Assembly (NCBI RefSeq): GCF_001724605.1
Contig: NZ_MEEX01000004.1
Location: 310,001-374,000 of the forward strand
Reading direction: 5' to 3'
Origin: Phenylobacterium sp. SCN 70-31
GTDB taxonomy: Bacteria; Pseudomonadota; Alphaproteobacteria; Caulobacterales; Caulobacteraceae
DNA: 64,000 bases
Each line of letters begins with the position of its first letter. The first letter of the stretch is position 1. A program made the position numbers and the translations under genes. The notes beneath the pieces were generated by a model. That model was not told the origin of the DNA. It saw only the letters and a list, made by a program, of their open reading frames with translations, and did not search any database. Of the stretch, positions 16,883 through 26,194 are shown one piece after another.

Positions 16883-17491
16883 TCACCCGCCCCAGCGGCT
16901 GCCCGAATAGCTCCGGCTGCTCATGTTGCCGCCGAAGCCGCCGCGGGAGATGACGCCGGCGCGGCTCTGGACCTTGGCGGGCGGCTGGTAGGCGTCGGGG
17001 GGATCGAAGCCGCGGGTCCCGATGCGGGTGCGGCCGGTGGTGTAGTCGGTCCAGACCCGGCCGCCGGAGCCCGTGTAGAAGCCGCCGTCGCGCCAGTCGC
17101 GGTAGAGACCCCGGCCGCCCCAGCCGCCGTCCAGCATCCGGCCGACGACGAAGCCGGCGACGAGCGGGCCCCAGAACGACCCCCCGCCGTTCGCCTCGCT
17201 GCGCGGTACGCACTGGCCGGCGCCGTACACCTCCTCGCAGGCGCCCTGGGCGGCGTAGCGCGGCGCCTTGTCCTGATCTTCGAGGGCGGCCGTCTCGGCG
17301 GCCTCGCAGGCCGCGTCGGGCACCTCGTCGCGGTCCTTGCACTCCTGGAGCGTCCGGTAGGCGTAGGCGTCCACCGAGGCGCCGGGGTTCTCGATCCGCA
17401 CCGTCGGCGTGGCGTTGTCGCCGCAGGCGGTGAGCGAGACGCCGCCCGCGGCCATCAGGGTGGTGAGGGTGAGCGTGCGCGAGCGCTTCAT
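16883..17491 (-). CDS. DUF1190 (YgiB/YjfM-like) lipoprotein
   Basis: A 202-residue exported lipoprotein. The signal peptide ends in S-L-T-A-C-G-D, giving lipidated C23. The mature part has spaced cysteines (E-C-K-D-R-D-E-V-P, A-A-C-E, G-A-C-E-E-V-Y-G-A-G-Q-C), a pattern typical of DUF1190 (UPF0441). It is followed by a glycine-rich hydrophobic stretch and a Gly/Ser/Tyr/Arg-rich tail of low complexity. E. coli YjfM is the matching member of the yjf cluster. It is the last gene of the minus-strand half of the divergent yjf-like operons, 16 bases after the DUF350 gene. The G/S/R-rich tail may bind surfaces or glycans, but that is speculative. Confidence 0.88.
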   Translation of the reverse strand: MKRSRTLTLTTLMAAGGVSLTACGDNATPTVRIENPGASVDAYAYRTLQECKDRDEVPDAACEAAETAALEDQDKAPRYAAQGACEEVYGAGQCVPRSEANGGGSFWGPLVAGFVVGRMLDGGWGGRGLYRDWRDGGFYTGSGGRVWTDYTTGRTRIGTRGFDPPDAYQPPAKVQSRAGVISRGGFGGNMSSRSYSGSRWGG

Positions 17492-17507
17492 GGCGAGGCT
17501 CCGCCGC

Positions 17508-17924
17508 TCAGGCCGTCATGCAGGCGGCGTTCAGCACGCCGACCACCAGGGAGATCGACAGCAGGTAGAGGGCCGTCGACATCTCGCCGCGCGCGATCCG
17601 CTCGGAGACGTCCGGCAGCGCGATGCGGCGCACCAGCCAGAAGGTCGCGATCTGGATCGCGCCCGCCAGGACCGCCCAGGCCACGAACTCGGGCAGGCTG
17701 GACGTATGGGTGAGCGCCGAGGCCAGCGGGATCACATATCCCAGCAGCGCGCCGCCCAGGGCCACGGCCGCGGCGCTGTTGCCGGCCCGGATCAGGGCGC
17801 CTTCGTCGTGCGGCGTGATCCAGCGGTACAGCGCCTTGAAGATCAGGGTGAAGCCGCCCGCGGCGAGGAAGGCCAGCGCGAAGCTCAGGGCGCCGGACCC
17901 GAAGGCGTTGGGGTCGAACATCAT
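17508..17924 (-). CDS. DUF350 (YjfL-like) membrane protein
   Basis: A 138-residue inner-membrane protein with four predicted helices (residues about 12-30, 48-66, 76-96, 114-134). The loop after helix 1 has F-K-A-L-Y-R-W-I-T-P-H-D-E, and helix 2 starts with G-N-S-A-A-A-V-A-L-G-G-A-L-L-G-Y, a typical DUF350 motif. The family is two repeats of two helices and its function is unknown. The start uses the first of two adjacent ATG codons at 17924, overlapping the DUF2491 stop in an ATGA junction, so translation is coupled. It corresponds to E. coli YjfL. Confidence 0.92.
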   Translation of the reverse strand: MMFDPNAFGSGALSFALAFLAAGGFTLIFKALYRWITPHDEGALIRAGNSAAAVALGGALLGYVIPLASALTHTSSLPEFVAWAVLAGAIQIATFWLVRRIALPDVSERIARGEMSTALYLLSISLVVGVLNAACMTA

Positions 17925-18568
17925 GCCTCGAACTCTCCGATATCCAGCGGAATGCCCACCATGACCTCGTGGGTCAGGTCGCCGCCCTCGGGCTCCATCG
18001 CGATGGCCAGCAGCAGCTCGCGGCCCTCGCCCGGCAGATCGCGGGCGAAGAGCATGCAGGTCTGGTAGATGCGCCGGGCGTGGCGGCCCGACCGGTCGTC
18101 GAAGACCTCTTCCCAGAAGCTCACCGGCTCCTGGCGCGCGTCGCCGTCGCCAAACCAGTAGCGGCGGAACGCGGGCAGGCCCTCGTCGTCGAAGGCCGGC
18201 GCCCGCAGGCGGTCGGCCCATGTGCGCTTCGCCCGTGCGTCGGGCGGCCAGACGCTGGACCATGGCATGAAGAGGGTGAAGTCCTGGGCGCCCCTACCGT
18301 CGGGGTCCGGGCTCACCATCTGAAGCATCAGATGGTCGTCGGTGTAGAAGCGATGGACATAGCCGTCGGCGCCCAGGTCCACGAGGCCCTGGGCCGTGAT
18401 CGCCAGCACGTCGTGGTCCAGGCGGAACCGCGCCTCGGACCCCAGGCGCCGCCAGGCCAGCGGATCCAGGCGGACCGAGCGGCCGATGGTGACGTTGCGC
18501 ACCACCGGGATGGCGGCGTCGGCCGCCGCCGTGTCGCGTCCGCCGCCGAACAGCTTCCGGAAGATCAC
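17921..18568 (-). CDS. DUF2491 (YjfK-like) protein, GTG start
   Basis: A 215-residue soluble protein. After an N-terminal amphipathic segment (V-I-F-R-K-L-F-G-G) comes a beta-rich body with Y-V-H-R-F-Y-T-D-D-H-L-M-L-Q, W-S-S-V-W-P, F-R-R-Y-W-F-G-D-G and C-M-L-F-A-R, in keeping with DUF2491. The frame is open far upstream, but no ATG precedes the conserved part in this region. GTG at 18568 is 8 bases after a good GAGAGGA ribosome-binding site and sits just downstream of a near-consensus promoter, so it is the likely start. It is the first gene of the minus-strand operon and corresponds to E. coli YjfK. Biochemical function is unknown. Confidence 0.88.
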   Translation of the reverse strand: MIFRKLFGGGRDTAAADAAIPVVRNVTIGRSVRLDPLAWRRLGSEARFRLDHDVLAITAQGLVDLGADGYVHRFYTDDHLMLQMVSPDPDGRGAQDFTLFMPWSSVWPPDARAKRTWADRLRAPAFDDEGLPAFRRYWFGDGDARQEPVSFWEEVFDDRSGRHARRIYQTCMLFARDLPGEGRELLLAIAMEPEGGDLTHEVMVGIPLDIGEFEA

Positions 18569-18591
18569 GTCATGGGTCCTCTCGACGACGG

Positions 18592-18619
18592 AGCATAGAC
18601 CCGTCTTGCGCCATGTCAA
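18592..18619 (-). promoter_or_regulatory. Near-consensus sigma-70 promoter for the DUF2491-DUF350-DUF1190 operon
   Basis: On the minus strand TTGACA (18614-18619) is followed after 16 bases by TATGCT (18592-18597). The GTG start lies 24 bases downstream of the -10 box, with GAGAGGA between. The hexamers match the consensus in 6/6 and 4/6 positions, which is unusually good for this G+C-rich sequence. Confidence 0.7.
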
Positions 18620-18620
18620 A

Positions 18621-18632
18621 CATACGCGTATG
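18621..18632. promoter_or_regulatory. Perfect 12-bp palindrome in the divergent yjf-like promoter
   Basis: CATACGCGTATG is a perfect palindrome and overlaps a second one, TATGCATA (18629-18636). It lies 1 base upstream of the minus-strand -35 box and within the plausible plus-strand promoter (TTGCGC 18606-18611, 17 bases, TATGCA 18629-18634). Position and symmetry suggest an operator acting on both operons. Confidence 0.5.
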
Positions 18633-18646
18633 CATATCGCGAACGC

Positions 18647-19312
18647 ATGGCACGGTCGAGCGACAAGGCGGCGGGCCTCAGCCCCGCGGAGCGCACCCGG
18701 CTCTGGCGCAAGGAACGCCAGCGCCTGGGCCTCGTGAAGCTGGAGCTGTGGGTCCCCCCCGGCGCCAAGGCCGACGTCCAGGCCGCCGCGCGCGCGATCA
18801 TCACGGCGTCGAGCCGCGGACCGGCGCTGTCGAGAAACCCCGACCCTCCGCAGGAACCCAAGCAGATGGATCATGTCATCGACACCGACTGGTCGGTGAA
18901 GAGCCTGGCCGAGGCGCTGGCCGCCACCCGGCTGTTGCGCGAGGGCGAGCTGACCGCCCGGGTGATGGAGGGCGCCGAGCCGGTGCTCCAGGTCACCATG
19001 CACGAGTTCGGCGACCTGCCGGTGTTCGTCTCGGCCGGGTCCGAGCAGATCGTGGTCTCGGCCCTGCTGTGGCCGGTGGACGAGCAGAAGGACCAGGCGG
19101 CGTTCAACGTCTTCCTGCTCAAGGCGCAGAAGCTGGTGCCGCTGTCGAACTTCGGCATCACCACGGTGGCCGGGCGCGACTACTACGAGGTGTTCGGCGA
19201 GCTGTCGTGCAAGACCACGCTGCAGACCGTGGTGATCGAGCTGCGCACCCTGGCGGAGAACGCCATCCAGGCGGCCGACGAGCTGCGCGACACCTTCGCC
19301 TCGGCGGCCTGA
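18647..19312 (+). CDS. DUF2170 (YjfI-like) protein with an N-terminal DNA-binding-like extension
   Basis: A 221-residue protein in two parts. Residues about 1-55 contain S-P-A-E-R-T-R-L-W-R-K-E-R-Q-R-L-G-L followed by the strand V-K-L-E-L-W-V-P-P and a helix; this resembles the strand-helix of ribbon-helix-helix or MazE-like antitoxin proteins. Residues about 74-221 are the DUF2170 domain seen in E. coli YjfI (about 133 residues), with a D-W-S-V-K-S-L opening, M-H-E-F-G-D-L-P-V-F and L-S-N-F-G-I-T motifs. An internal ATG at 18866 starts exactly at this domain, so a short product is conceivable. The leader is very short. It is the first gene of the plus-strand operon with the PspA-like and ATP-grasp genes. 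Confidence 0.85.
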   Translation: MARSSDKAAGLSPAERTRLWRKERQRLGLVKLELWVPPGAKADVQAAARAIITASSRGPALSRNPDPPQEPKQMDHVIDTDWSVKSLAEALAATRLLREGELTARVMEGAEPVLQVTMHEFGDLPVFVSAGSEQIVVSALLWPVDEQKDQAAFNVFLLKAQKLVPLSNFGITTVAGRDYYEVFGELSCKTTLQTVVIELRTLAENAIQAADELRDTFASAA

Positions 19313-19321
19313 GGAGACCCC

Positions 19322-20086
19322 ATGTCGATCTTCGCCAAACTCATCACGCTCTTCCGCGGCACGGCGCACGAGGCCGGCGCCGCGGTGGTCGACGCCAACG
19401 CGCTCCGCATCCTGGACCAGGAGATCCGCGACGCGGACGCCGCCCTGGGCCGGGCGCGCGACGACCTGGCCACCCTGGTCGCCAAGCGCCGCATGCTGGA
19501 GAAGGAGCTTCAGAACCTGGGCGACCAGGCCACGCGCTACGAGGGCTCGGCCCGCGCCGCGCTCGACAAGGGCGACGAGGCCCTGGCGCTGGAAGTGGCC
19601 CAGCGGATCTCGGAGCTGGAGACCGAGGTGGGGCTGAAGACGCCCCAGCTCGCCGAGATGCGCGCCGCCGAGGCGCGGATGCACGAGACGATCGCCCAGA
19701 CCCAGCAGAAGGTCGAGACCCTGCGCCGCGAGATCGACGTGGTGAAGGTGAACGACAGCGTCCAGCGGGCCCAGGCGGCGGTGGCCTCGCGCGGGGCTGG
19801 CGCCCAGGCGTCGCTGGGCTCGGCCGCCGACAGCCTGAAGCGCATCAAGGAGCGCCAGGCGATCCAGGACGAGAAGTTCAAGGCCGCCGCCGAGCTGGAG
19901 GATCGCCGCACCGGCGCGGACCTCGACGCCAAGCTGAAGGCCGCCGGCATCCTGCCCGGCCACGCCTCGGCCAGCGACGTGCTGGCCCGGCTCAAGGCCC
20001 CGAAGGACGAGCCGCTGCAGATCGAGGCGCCCCGTCTCCAGATCGAATCGCAGCCGGTTCCGGTCGAGCGGGGGGAGAAGGGCTGA
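19322..20086 (+). CDS. PspA/IM30 family protein (YjfJ-like)
   Basis: A 254-residue protein that is almost entirely coiled coil (about residues 25-200), with the opening helix M-S-I-F-A-K-L-I-T-L-F-R-G typical of the membrane-binding amphipathic helix of PspA/IM30 (ESCRT-III-like) proteins. The repeated heptads include R-A-R-D-D-L-A-T-L-V-A-K and the I-S-E-L-E-T-E-V segment. The C-terminus is a short domain ending in proline- and glutamate-rich residues. PspA relatives form membrane-remodelling rods and protect leaky membranes. It corresponds to E. coli YjfJ. It starts 9 bases after the DUF2170 stop, with GAGGAGA as ribosome-binding site. Confidence 0.92.
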   Translation: MSIFAKLITLFRGTAHEAGAAVVDANALRILDQEIRDADAALGRARDDLATLVAKRRMLEKELQNLGDQATRYEGSARAALDKGDEALALEVAQRISELETEVGLKTPQLAEMRAAEARMHETIAQTQQKVETLRREIDVVKVNDSVQRAQAAVASRGAGAQASLGSAADSLKRIKERQAIQDEKFKAAAELEDRRTGADLDAKLKAAGILPGHASASDVLARLKAPKDEPLQIEAPRLQIESQPVPVERGEKG

Positions 20087-20123
20087 GCGCTTTCCCGATC
20101 CGCCGCGTCGCGGGGGCGCTGAG

Positions 20124-21287
20124 ATGAAACGTGTCCGCACCGCCGAGCGCCCGGGATGGGACGCGCGCGCCGACGCGCTGGGGTTCACCTGGCGCCATCT
20201 CGACGGCGCGCGCTACTGGGACGAGCGGGCGTACTACGCCTTCTCGCTCGAAGAGGTGGAGCGCGACCTCGAGGCGCCGGCCCTAGAGCTGCACCAGATG
20301 TGCCTGGCGCTGGTGGACGAGGCGGCGCGCAGCGAGGCGCTGATGGCGCGGCTGGCGATCCCCGAGGCCTCGCGCGACGACGTGGCCGACAGCTGGCTGC
20401 GGCGCGATCCCTCGCTCTACGGCCGCTTCGACTTCGCCTACGACGGGACGGGGCCGGCGAAGCTGTTCGAGTACAACGCCGACACGCCCACCAGCATCTA
20501 CGAGACGGGCACGTTCCAGTGGATCTGGCTGGAGGACATGATCGCCCTGGGCGCCCTGCCGTCCGACGCCGACCAGTTCAACAGCCTGCACGAGAAGCTG
20601 GAGCAGCGGTTCCGGGCCATCTTCCCCGGCGGCGGCTTCGTGCATTTCGCCGCCGATCCGGAGTCCGTCGAGGATCGTCAGACCGTCCGCTACCTGGAGG
20701 ACATCGCCGCCCAGGCGGGGCTGGAGCCGAGGTTCGTCCCCATCGGCGAGATCGGGCTGGACGCCGACGGCCGGTTCGTGGACGCGGACCGCTACATCAT
20801 CCAGGCGATCTTCAAGCTCTATCCCTGGGAAGAGATGTTCCGCGAGCCGTACGCCGCGAACATCGCCGGGTCGCGGACGCGGTTCCTGGAGCCGCCGTGG
20901 AAGGCGGTGCTGTCGAACAAGGGCCTGCTGCCGCTGCTGTGGGAGCGTCATGCGGGCCATCCCAACCTGCTGCCGGCCTTCTTCGAGGACGATCCGGCGA
21001 TGGCGGAGCTGGGCCGTTCCTACGTGCGCAAGCCGCTGTTCAGCCGCGAGGGCGCCAACATCGAGCTGGTCCAGCGCGGCCGCCGGGCGAAGGTGCTGGA
21101 CCAGGGCTACGGCGCCGAGGGCCACATCCGCCAGGCGCTGCATCCCATCACGGCCTTCGACCGCAACTATCCCGTGATCGGCGCGTGGATCGTCGGCGAC
21201 GAGCCGGCCGGGATCGGCGTCCGCGAGGATCGCAGCCGCGTGACGAAGAACCTCAGCCGGTTCGTGCCCCACGCGATCCTGGGATAG
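20124..21287 (+). CDS. Glutathionylspermidine synthase-like ATP-grasp protein (YjfC-like)
   Basis: A 387-residue protein of the glutathionylspermidine synthase preATP-grasp family. Visible motifs are F-D-F-A-Y-D-G-T, F-E-Y-N-A-D-T-P-T-S-I-Y-E-T-G, S-N-K-G-L-L-P-L-L-W, K-P-L-F-S-R-E-G-A-N-I and V-I-G-A-W-I-V-G-D-E-P-A-G-I-G-V-R-E-D, the last being the metal/ATP-binding end of the fold. The amidase domain of E. coli GspS is absent, as in YjfC and YgiC, so peptide-bond formation to an unknown amine acceptor is likely but unproven. It closes the plus-strand yjf-like operon, 37 bases after the PspA-like gene. It is convergent with tldD, 12 bases apart. Confidence 0.92.
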   Translation: MKRVRTAERPGWDARADALGFTWRHLDGARYWDERAYYAFSLEEVERDLEAPALELHQMCLALVDEAARSEALMARLAIPEASRDDVADSWLRRDPSLYGRFDFAYDGTGPAKLFEYNADTPTSIYETGTFQWIWLEDMIALGALPSDADQFNSLHEKLEQRFRAIFPGGGFVHFAADPESVEDRQTVRYLEDIAAQAGLEPRFVPIGEIGLDADGRFVDADRYIIQAIFKLYPWEEMFREPYAANIAGSRTRFLEPPWKAVLSNKGLLPLLWERHAGHPNLLPAFFEDDPAMAELGRSYVRKPLFSREGANIELVQRGRRAKVLDQGYGAEGHIRQALHPITAFDRNYPVIGAWIVGDEPAGIGVREDRSRVTKNLSRFVPHAILG

Positions 21288-21299
21288 CCCCGGCCCGCC

Positions 21300-22730
21300 T
21301 CAGACCGCCGTGCCGCCGACCGTCAGCCCGGTGATCTTCAGGGACGGCTGGCCCACGCCCACCGGCACGCTCTGGCCCGACTTGCCGCAGACCCCGATGC
21401 CGGGGTCGAAGTCGAAGTCGTCGCCGATCATGGTCACGCGGGTCAGGGCCGAGGGGCCGTCGCCGATCAGGGTGGCGCCCTTGACCGGCGTGGTCAGCCG
21501 GCCGTCCTCGATCAGGTACGCCTCGGTGCACTGGAAGACGAACTTGCCGCTGGTGATGTCCACCTGGCCGCCGCCGAAGTTGGCGCAATAGAGGCCCTTC
21601 TTCGTCGAGGCGATCATTTCGGCGCGCGTGTGGCCGCCGGCCAGCATGGCGGTGTTGGTCATCCGCGGCATGGGCATGTGGGCGTAGGACTGCCGCCGGG
21701 CGTTGCCGGTGGGGGCCAGCCCCATCAGCCGGGCGCTCATCCGGTCGTGCATGTAGCCCACCAGGACGCCGTCCTCGATGAGAATGGTCCGCTCGGTGGG
21801 CGTGCCCTCGTCGTCCACGGTCAGCGAGCCGCGGCGGCCGGGGATGGTCCCGTCGTCGAAGACGGTGACGCCCGGCGCGGCCACCCGCTCGCCGATGCGG
21901 CCCGAGAAGGCCGAGGTGCCCTTGCGGTTGAAGTCGCCCTCCAGGCCGTGGCCGACGGCCTCGTGCAGCAGCACGCCGTTCCAGCCGGGGCCCAGGACCA
22001 CGTCCATCTCGCCGGCCGGGCAGGGGACGGCGTCCAGGTTGGTGAGCGCCTGGCGCAGCGCCTCGTCCACCTGGGCCTGCCACTTGTCGGGGCCGATCCA
22101 GGCTTCGAAGCCGGCGCGGCCGCCGGCGCCCGTGTAGCCCGACTCGCGTCGGCCATCGCGCTCGACGGTGATCTGCACGTTGATGCGGCTGAGCGGGCGA
22201 ACGTCGCGGATCAGCCGCCCGTCGGCGCGCAGGATCTCGACCGTGCGCCGTTCGCCGGCGATGGAGGCCATCACCTGGACCACCCGCGAATCGCGGGCGC
22301 GGGCCCAGGCGTCGATCTCCTGAAGCAGGGCGACCTTGTCGGCGAAGGCGGGCGAGGCCAGCGGGTCGTCCTCTCCGTAGAGCTTCGCATTGGTGGCGCG
22401 GGGCGCCTCGGCGGACGTTCCGGCATAGCCGCGCTTCGCCAGGCGGGCCGAGTCGGCGGCGCGGCGGATGGCGGCCTCGGACACCTCGGAGGCGTGGGCG
22501 TAGCCCGCCGTCTCGCCGGCCACCACGCGCAGGCCGAAACCCTCGGTCGAATCGTACGAGGCCGACTTCAGCCGCCCGTCGTCGAACAGGAACGACTCGC
22601 TCTCGGACTTCTCGACGAACAGTTCGCCGTCGTCGGCGCCTGCGAGGGCGTCGCCGAGAATGGCCTGGGCGCGGGCGGGATCGACGCCGGCGGCGTCGAG
22701 GAGGGAAGGAGCGGAGACGGGCGCGTTCAT
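21300..22730 (-). CDS. tldD: Metalloprotease TldD
   Basis: A 476-residue subunit of the TldD/TldE heterodimeric protease that processes peptides such as microcins and degrades unfolded small proteins. It contains the zinc motif H-E-A-V-G-H (H256, E257, H261) followed by G-L-E-G-D-F-N-R-K-G. The C-terminal region has S-Y-A-H-M-P-M-P-R-M-T-N-T and G-G-G-Q-V-D-I-T-S-G-K-F-V-F, the expected motifs. The open frame extends far upstream, but ATG 22730 gives the normal length and the conserved start region. No tldE/pmbA gene lies next to it in this window. It is convergent with the YjfC-like gene. Confidence 0.95.
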   Translation of the reverse strand: MNAPVSAPSLLDAAGVDPARAQAILGDALAGADDGELFVEKSESESFLFDDGRLKSASYDSTEGFGLRVVAGETAGYAHASEVSEAAIRRAADSARLAKRGYAGTSAEAPRATNAKLYGEDDPLASPAFADKVALLQEIDAWARARDSRVVQVMASIAGERRTVEILRADGRLIRDVRPLSRINVQITVERDGRRESGYTGAGGRAGFEAWIGPDKWQAQVDEALRQALTNLDAVPCPAGEMDVVLGPGWNGVLLHEAVGHGLEGDFNRKGTSAFSGRIGERVAAPGVTVFDDGTIPGRRGSLTVDDEGTPTERTILIEDGVLVGYMHDRMSARLMGLAPTGNARRQSYAHMPMPRMTNTAMLAGGHTRAEMIASTKKGLYCANFGGGQVDITSGKFVFQCTEAYLIEDGRLTTPVKGATLIGDGPSALTRVTMIGDDFDFDPGIGVCGKSGQSVPVGVGQPSLKITGLTVGGTAV

Positions 22731-22804
22731 GAGGAGAAGATAGTGAGTGGCGGGCAGGGCGTCACCCATTGCGCGGCTGGGCGCGTGTCGCGGTCGGAGA
22801 GGCC

Positions 22805-23164
22805 TCAGCGCTTCAGCGGGTCGTGACCCCAGTTCATCAGGCTCCAGCGCCAGCGGGTGTGGGTGATGTCGCCGCCCGTCTTCCAGGCGTAGGGGCGCTG
22901 GGCCAGGTGGCGGCGGCAGTAGCCGATGACCTTCCTCATGTGGCGGTAGTCGGCGTCGGTCAGGTCGGCGGCCGGTGTGTCCCGGATCGCCAGGATCCGC
23001 CTCGCGGACTGACGGCCCACGGATTCGGTCTCGCCCTTCCGCACCATGCCGACCTTGCGGCTCTCGGGGGTCTCCAGCCAGGCCCGCAACTCGGCCTGGG
23101 TCATGTTGGTCAGGCGGTCGAACTCGCGGCGGATCGCGCGGTCTTCGTCGGGACTCGTGTGCAT
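22805..23164 (-). CDS. DUF3140 domain-containing protein
   Basis: A 119-residue cytoplasmic protein matching DUF3140. It has the N-terminal helix R-E-F-D-R-L-T-N-M-T-Q-A-E-L-R-A-W-L, then E-S-V-G-R-Q-S-A-R-R-I, D-A-D-Y-R-H-M-R-K-V, H-L-A-Q-R-P and the closing W-R-W-S-L-M-N-W-G-H-D-P-L. The frame is open upstream into arginine-rich sequence; ATG 23164 gives the family length. The function is unknown, and the basic character suggests nucleic-acid binding, which is inference. It is divergent from the ctaC cluster, 278 bases away. Confidence 0.85.
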   Translation of the reverse strand: MHTSPDEDRAIRREFDRLTNMTQAELRAWLETPESRKVGMVRKGETESVGRQSARRILAIRDTPAADLTDADYRHMRKVIGYCRRHLAQRPYAWKTGGDITHTRWRWSLMNWGHDPLKR

Positions 23165-23263
23165 CGGGCCGATTCCAGTGCGGTTCCGGGGAACGGAGGC
23201 GTCCAGAATAGCCCGCGAGGGCCACGAAGCCGCATCCGTTCCACACGCGAAAGCCACAGACGC

Positions 23264-23284
23264 CCCTTGCACGTGCGACAAGGG
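23264..23284. repeat. Inverted repeat upstream of ctaC
   Basis: CCCTTG (23264-23269) and CAAGGG (23279-23284) flank a 9-base centre CACGTGCGA, which contains the palindrome CACGTG. It lies 159 bases before the ctaC start in the 278-bp DUF3140/ctaC intergenic region. No other gene is visible there. A regulator site is possible; it does not match the FNR/FixK consensus. Confidence 0.35.
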
Positions 23285-23442
23285 CCGCGGACGCCTTGGC
23301 AAGCCCCGGCGATGCGCGTATGGACCCCCGCGAAGGGGCCGGTCGGGCGTCGCGCACGTCGCGTCCGTGCGTCCCGTTCCGAAGTCGTCGGAGGTGTTCC
23401 GCCTGTCCATGGGGCGCCGCCGGCCAAGCTGACCGAGGGGAC

Positions 23443-24417
23443 ATGAAGTCGAGCTTTCACGCATGGCGGACGCGGGCGGCCGGAGCCCTCGCGGGCGCGA
23501 CGGCGGCGTTCTGGGGCGCCACGGCCTGGGCCGTGGACAACATTGGCGAGCCGACCGACAGGGCGATCGACCTGCAACCGGGCGTGACCCAACTGCGGCA
23601 CGACGCGATCTTCTTCCACAATGTGATCCTGCTGCCGCTCATCACGCTCATCACGCTGTTCGTGCTGGCGCTGCTGATCATCGTGGTGGTGAAGTTCAAC
23701 CGTAAGGCCAATCCGGTCCCCGCGAAGTTCAGCCACAACACCGCGCTCGAGGTCGCCTGGACGCTGATCCCGGTCCTGATCCTGGTGTTCGTGGCGATCT
23801 TCTCGTTCCGGCTGCTGTTCGCCTACAACGACATGCCGAAGCCCGACCTGACCGTGAAGGCCACGGGGTACCAGTGGTACTGGGGCTACGAGTATCCGGA
23901 TCAGGAGATCGGCGAGTTCATCTCCAACAACCTGCCGGAAGAGCAGGCCAAGGCCGAGAAGCGTCCCTACCGCCTGGCCGCCACCGAGCCGCTGGTGGTG
24001 CCGGTGAACAAGGTCGTGCGCGTCCAGGTGACCGCCGCCGACGTGATCCACGCCTTCGCGGTGCCGTCGTTCGGCATCATCACGGACGCCATTCCGGGCC
24101 GGTTGAACGAGATCTGGTTCAAGGCCGAGCGCATCGGCGTCTACTACGGCAACTGCCGCGAGCTGTGCGGCGTGGACCACGCCTTCATGCCGATCGAGGT
24201 GCGCGTGGTCAGCCAGGCCGACTTCGACGCCTGGGTCGCCAAGAAGGGCGGCAACCCCGCGGGCGCCGCCGCGGCCCTCGAGGCCCCGGCCGCCGACGCG
24301 GCGGCCACGCCGGCCGCGGCGACCGAAGCCGCCCCGGCCGCTCCGTCTCCCGCCACGCCCGAGCCCCAGGCTCCGGCCGCCACCCCGACCGCGCCCCCGG
24401 CGCCGGCCGCGAACTAA
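23443..24417 (+). CDS. ctaC: Cytochrome c oxidase subunit II (CtaC)
   Basis: The 324-residue subunit II of the aa3-type cytochrome c oxidase accepts electrons from cytochrome c at the dinuclear CuA centre. A signal/anchor helix (residues about 10-30) precedes two membrane helices (about 60-90 and 105-130). The periplasmic cupredoxin domain has D-V-I-H-A-F-A-V-P-S-F-G and the CuA loop C-R-E-L-C-G-V-D-H-A-F-M-P-I. The tail after residue 285 is an Ala/Pro-rich extension of unknown role. ATG 23443 is chosen because upstream codons are arginine-rich and lack hydrophobicity. It is followed 19 bases later by ctaD. Confidence 0.96.
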   Translation: MKSSFHAWRTRAAGALAGATAAFWGATAWAVDNIGEPTDRAIDLQPGVTQLRHDAIFFHNVILLPLITLITLFVLALLIIVVVKFNRKANPVPAKFSHNTALEVAWTLIPVLILVFVAIFSFRLLFAYNDMPKPDLTVKATGYQWYWGYEYPDQEIGEFISNNLPEEQAKAEKRPYRLAATEPLVVPVNKVVRVQVTAADVIHAFAVPSFGIITDAIPGRLNEIWFKAERIGVYYGNCRELCGVDHAFMPIEVRVVSQADFDAWVAKKGGNPAGAAAALEAPAADAAATPAAATEAAPAAPSPATPEPQAPAATPTAPPAPAAN

Positions 24418-24424
24418 CCGGTAG

Positions 24425-26116
<1,692 letters not shown>

Positions 26117-26140
26117 GGGCCGACACCGGAACCATATCGG

Positions 26141-26170
26141 GGGGCGCGTTCCGGAAACGGGGCGCGCCCC
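26141..26170 (+). terminator. Hairpin between ctaD and ctaB
   Basis: GGGGCGCG (26141-26148) pairs with CGCGCCCC (26163-26170) around a 14-base loop, 25 bases after the ctaD stop. There is no T-run. It could attenuate downstream genes or protect the ctaCD mRNA. Confidence 0.4.
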
Positions 26171-26194
26171 TGCGACATTCTGAGAGTAAGATCG

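Noticed and set aside
17921..20188. A single 755-codon open frame on the minus strand
   Set aside because: Only its last 215 residues (DUF2491) are real; the upstream part lies opposite the PspA-like and DUF2170 genes.
23264..23284. FNR/FixK box upstream of ctaC
   Set aside because: The inverted repeat is CCCTTG-N9-CAAGGG, not TTGAT-N4-ATCAA, so it was kept only as a generic inverted repeat.
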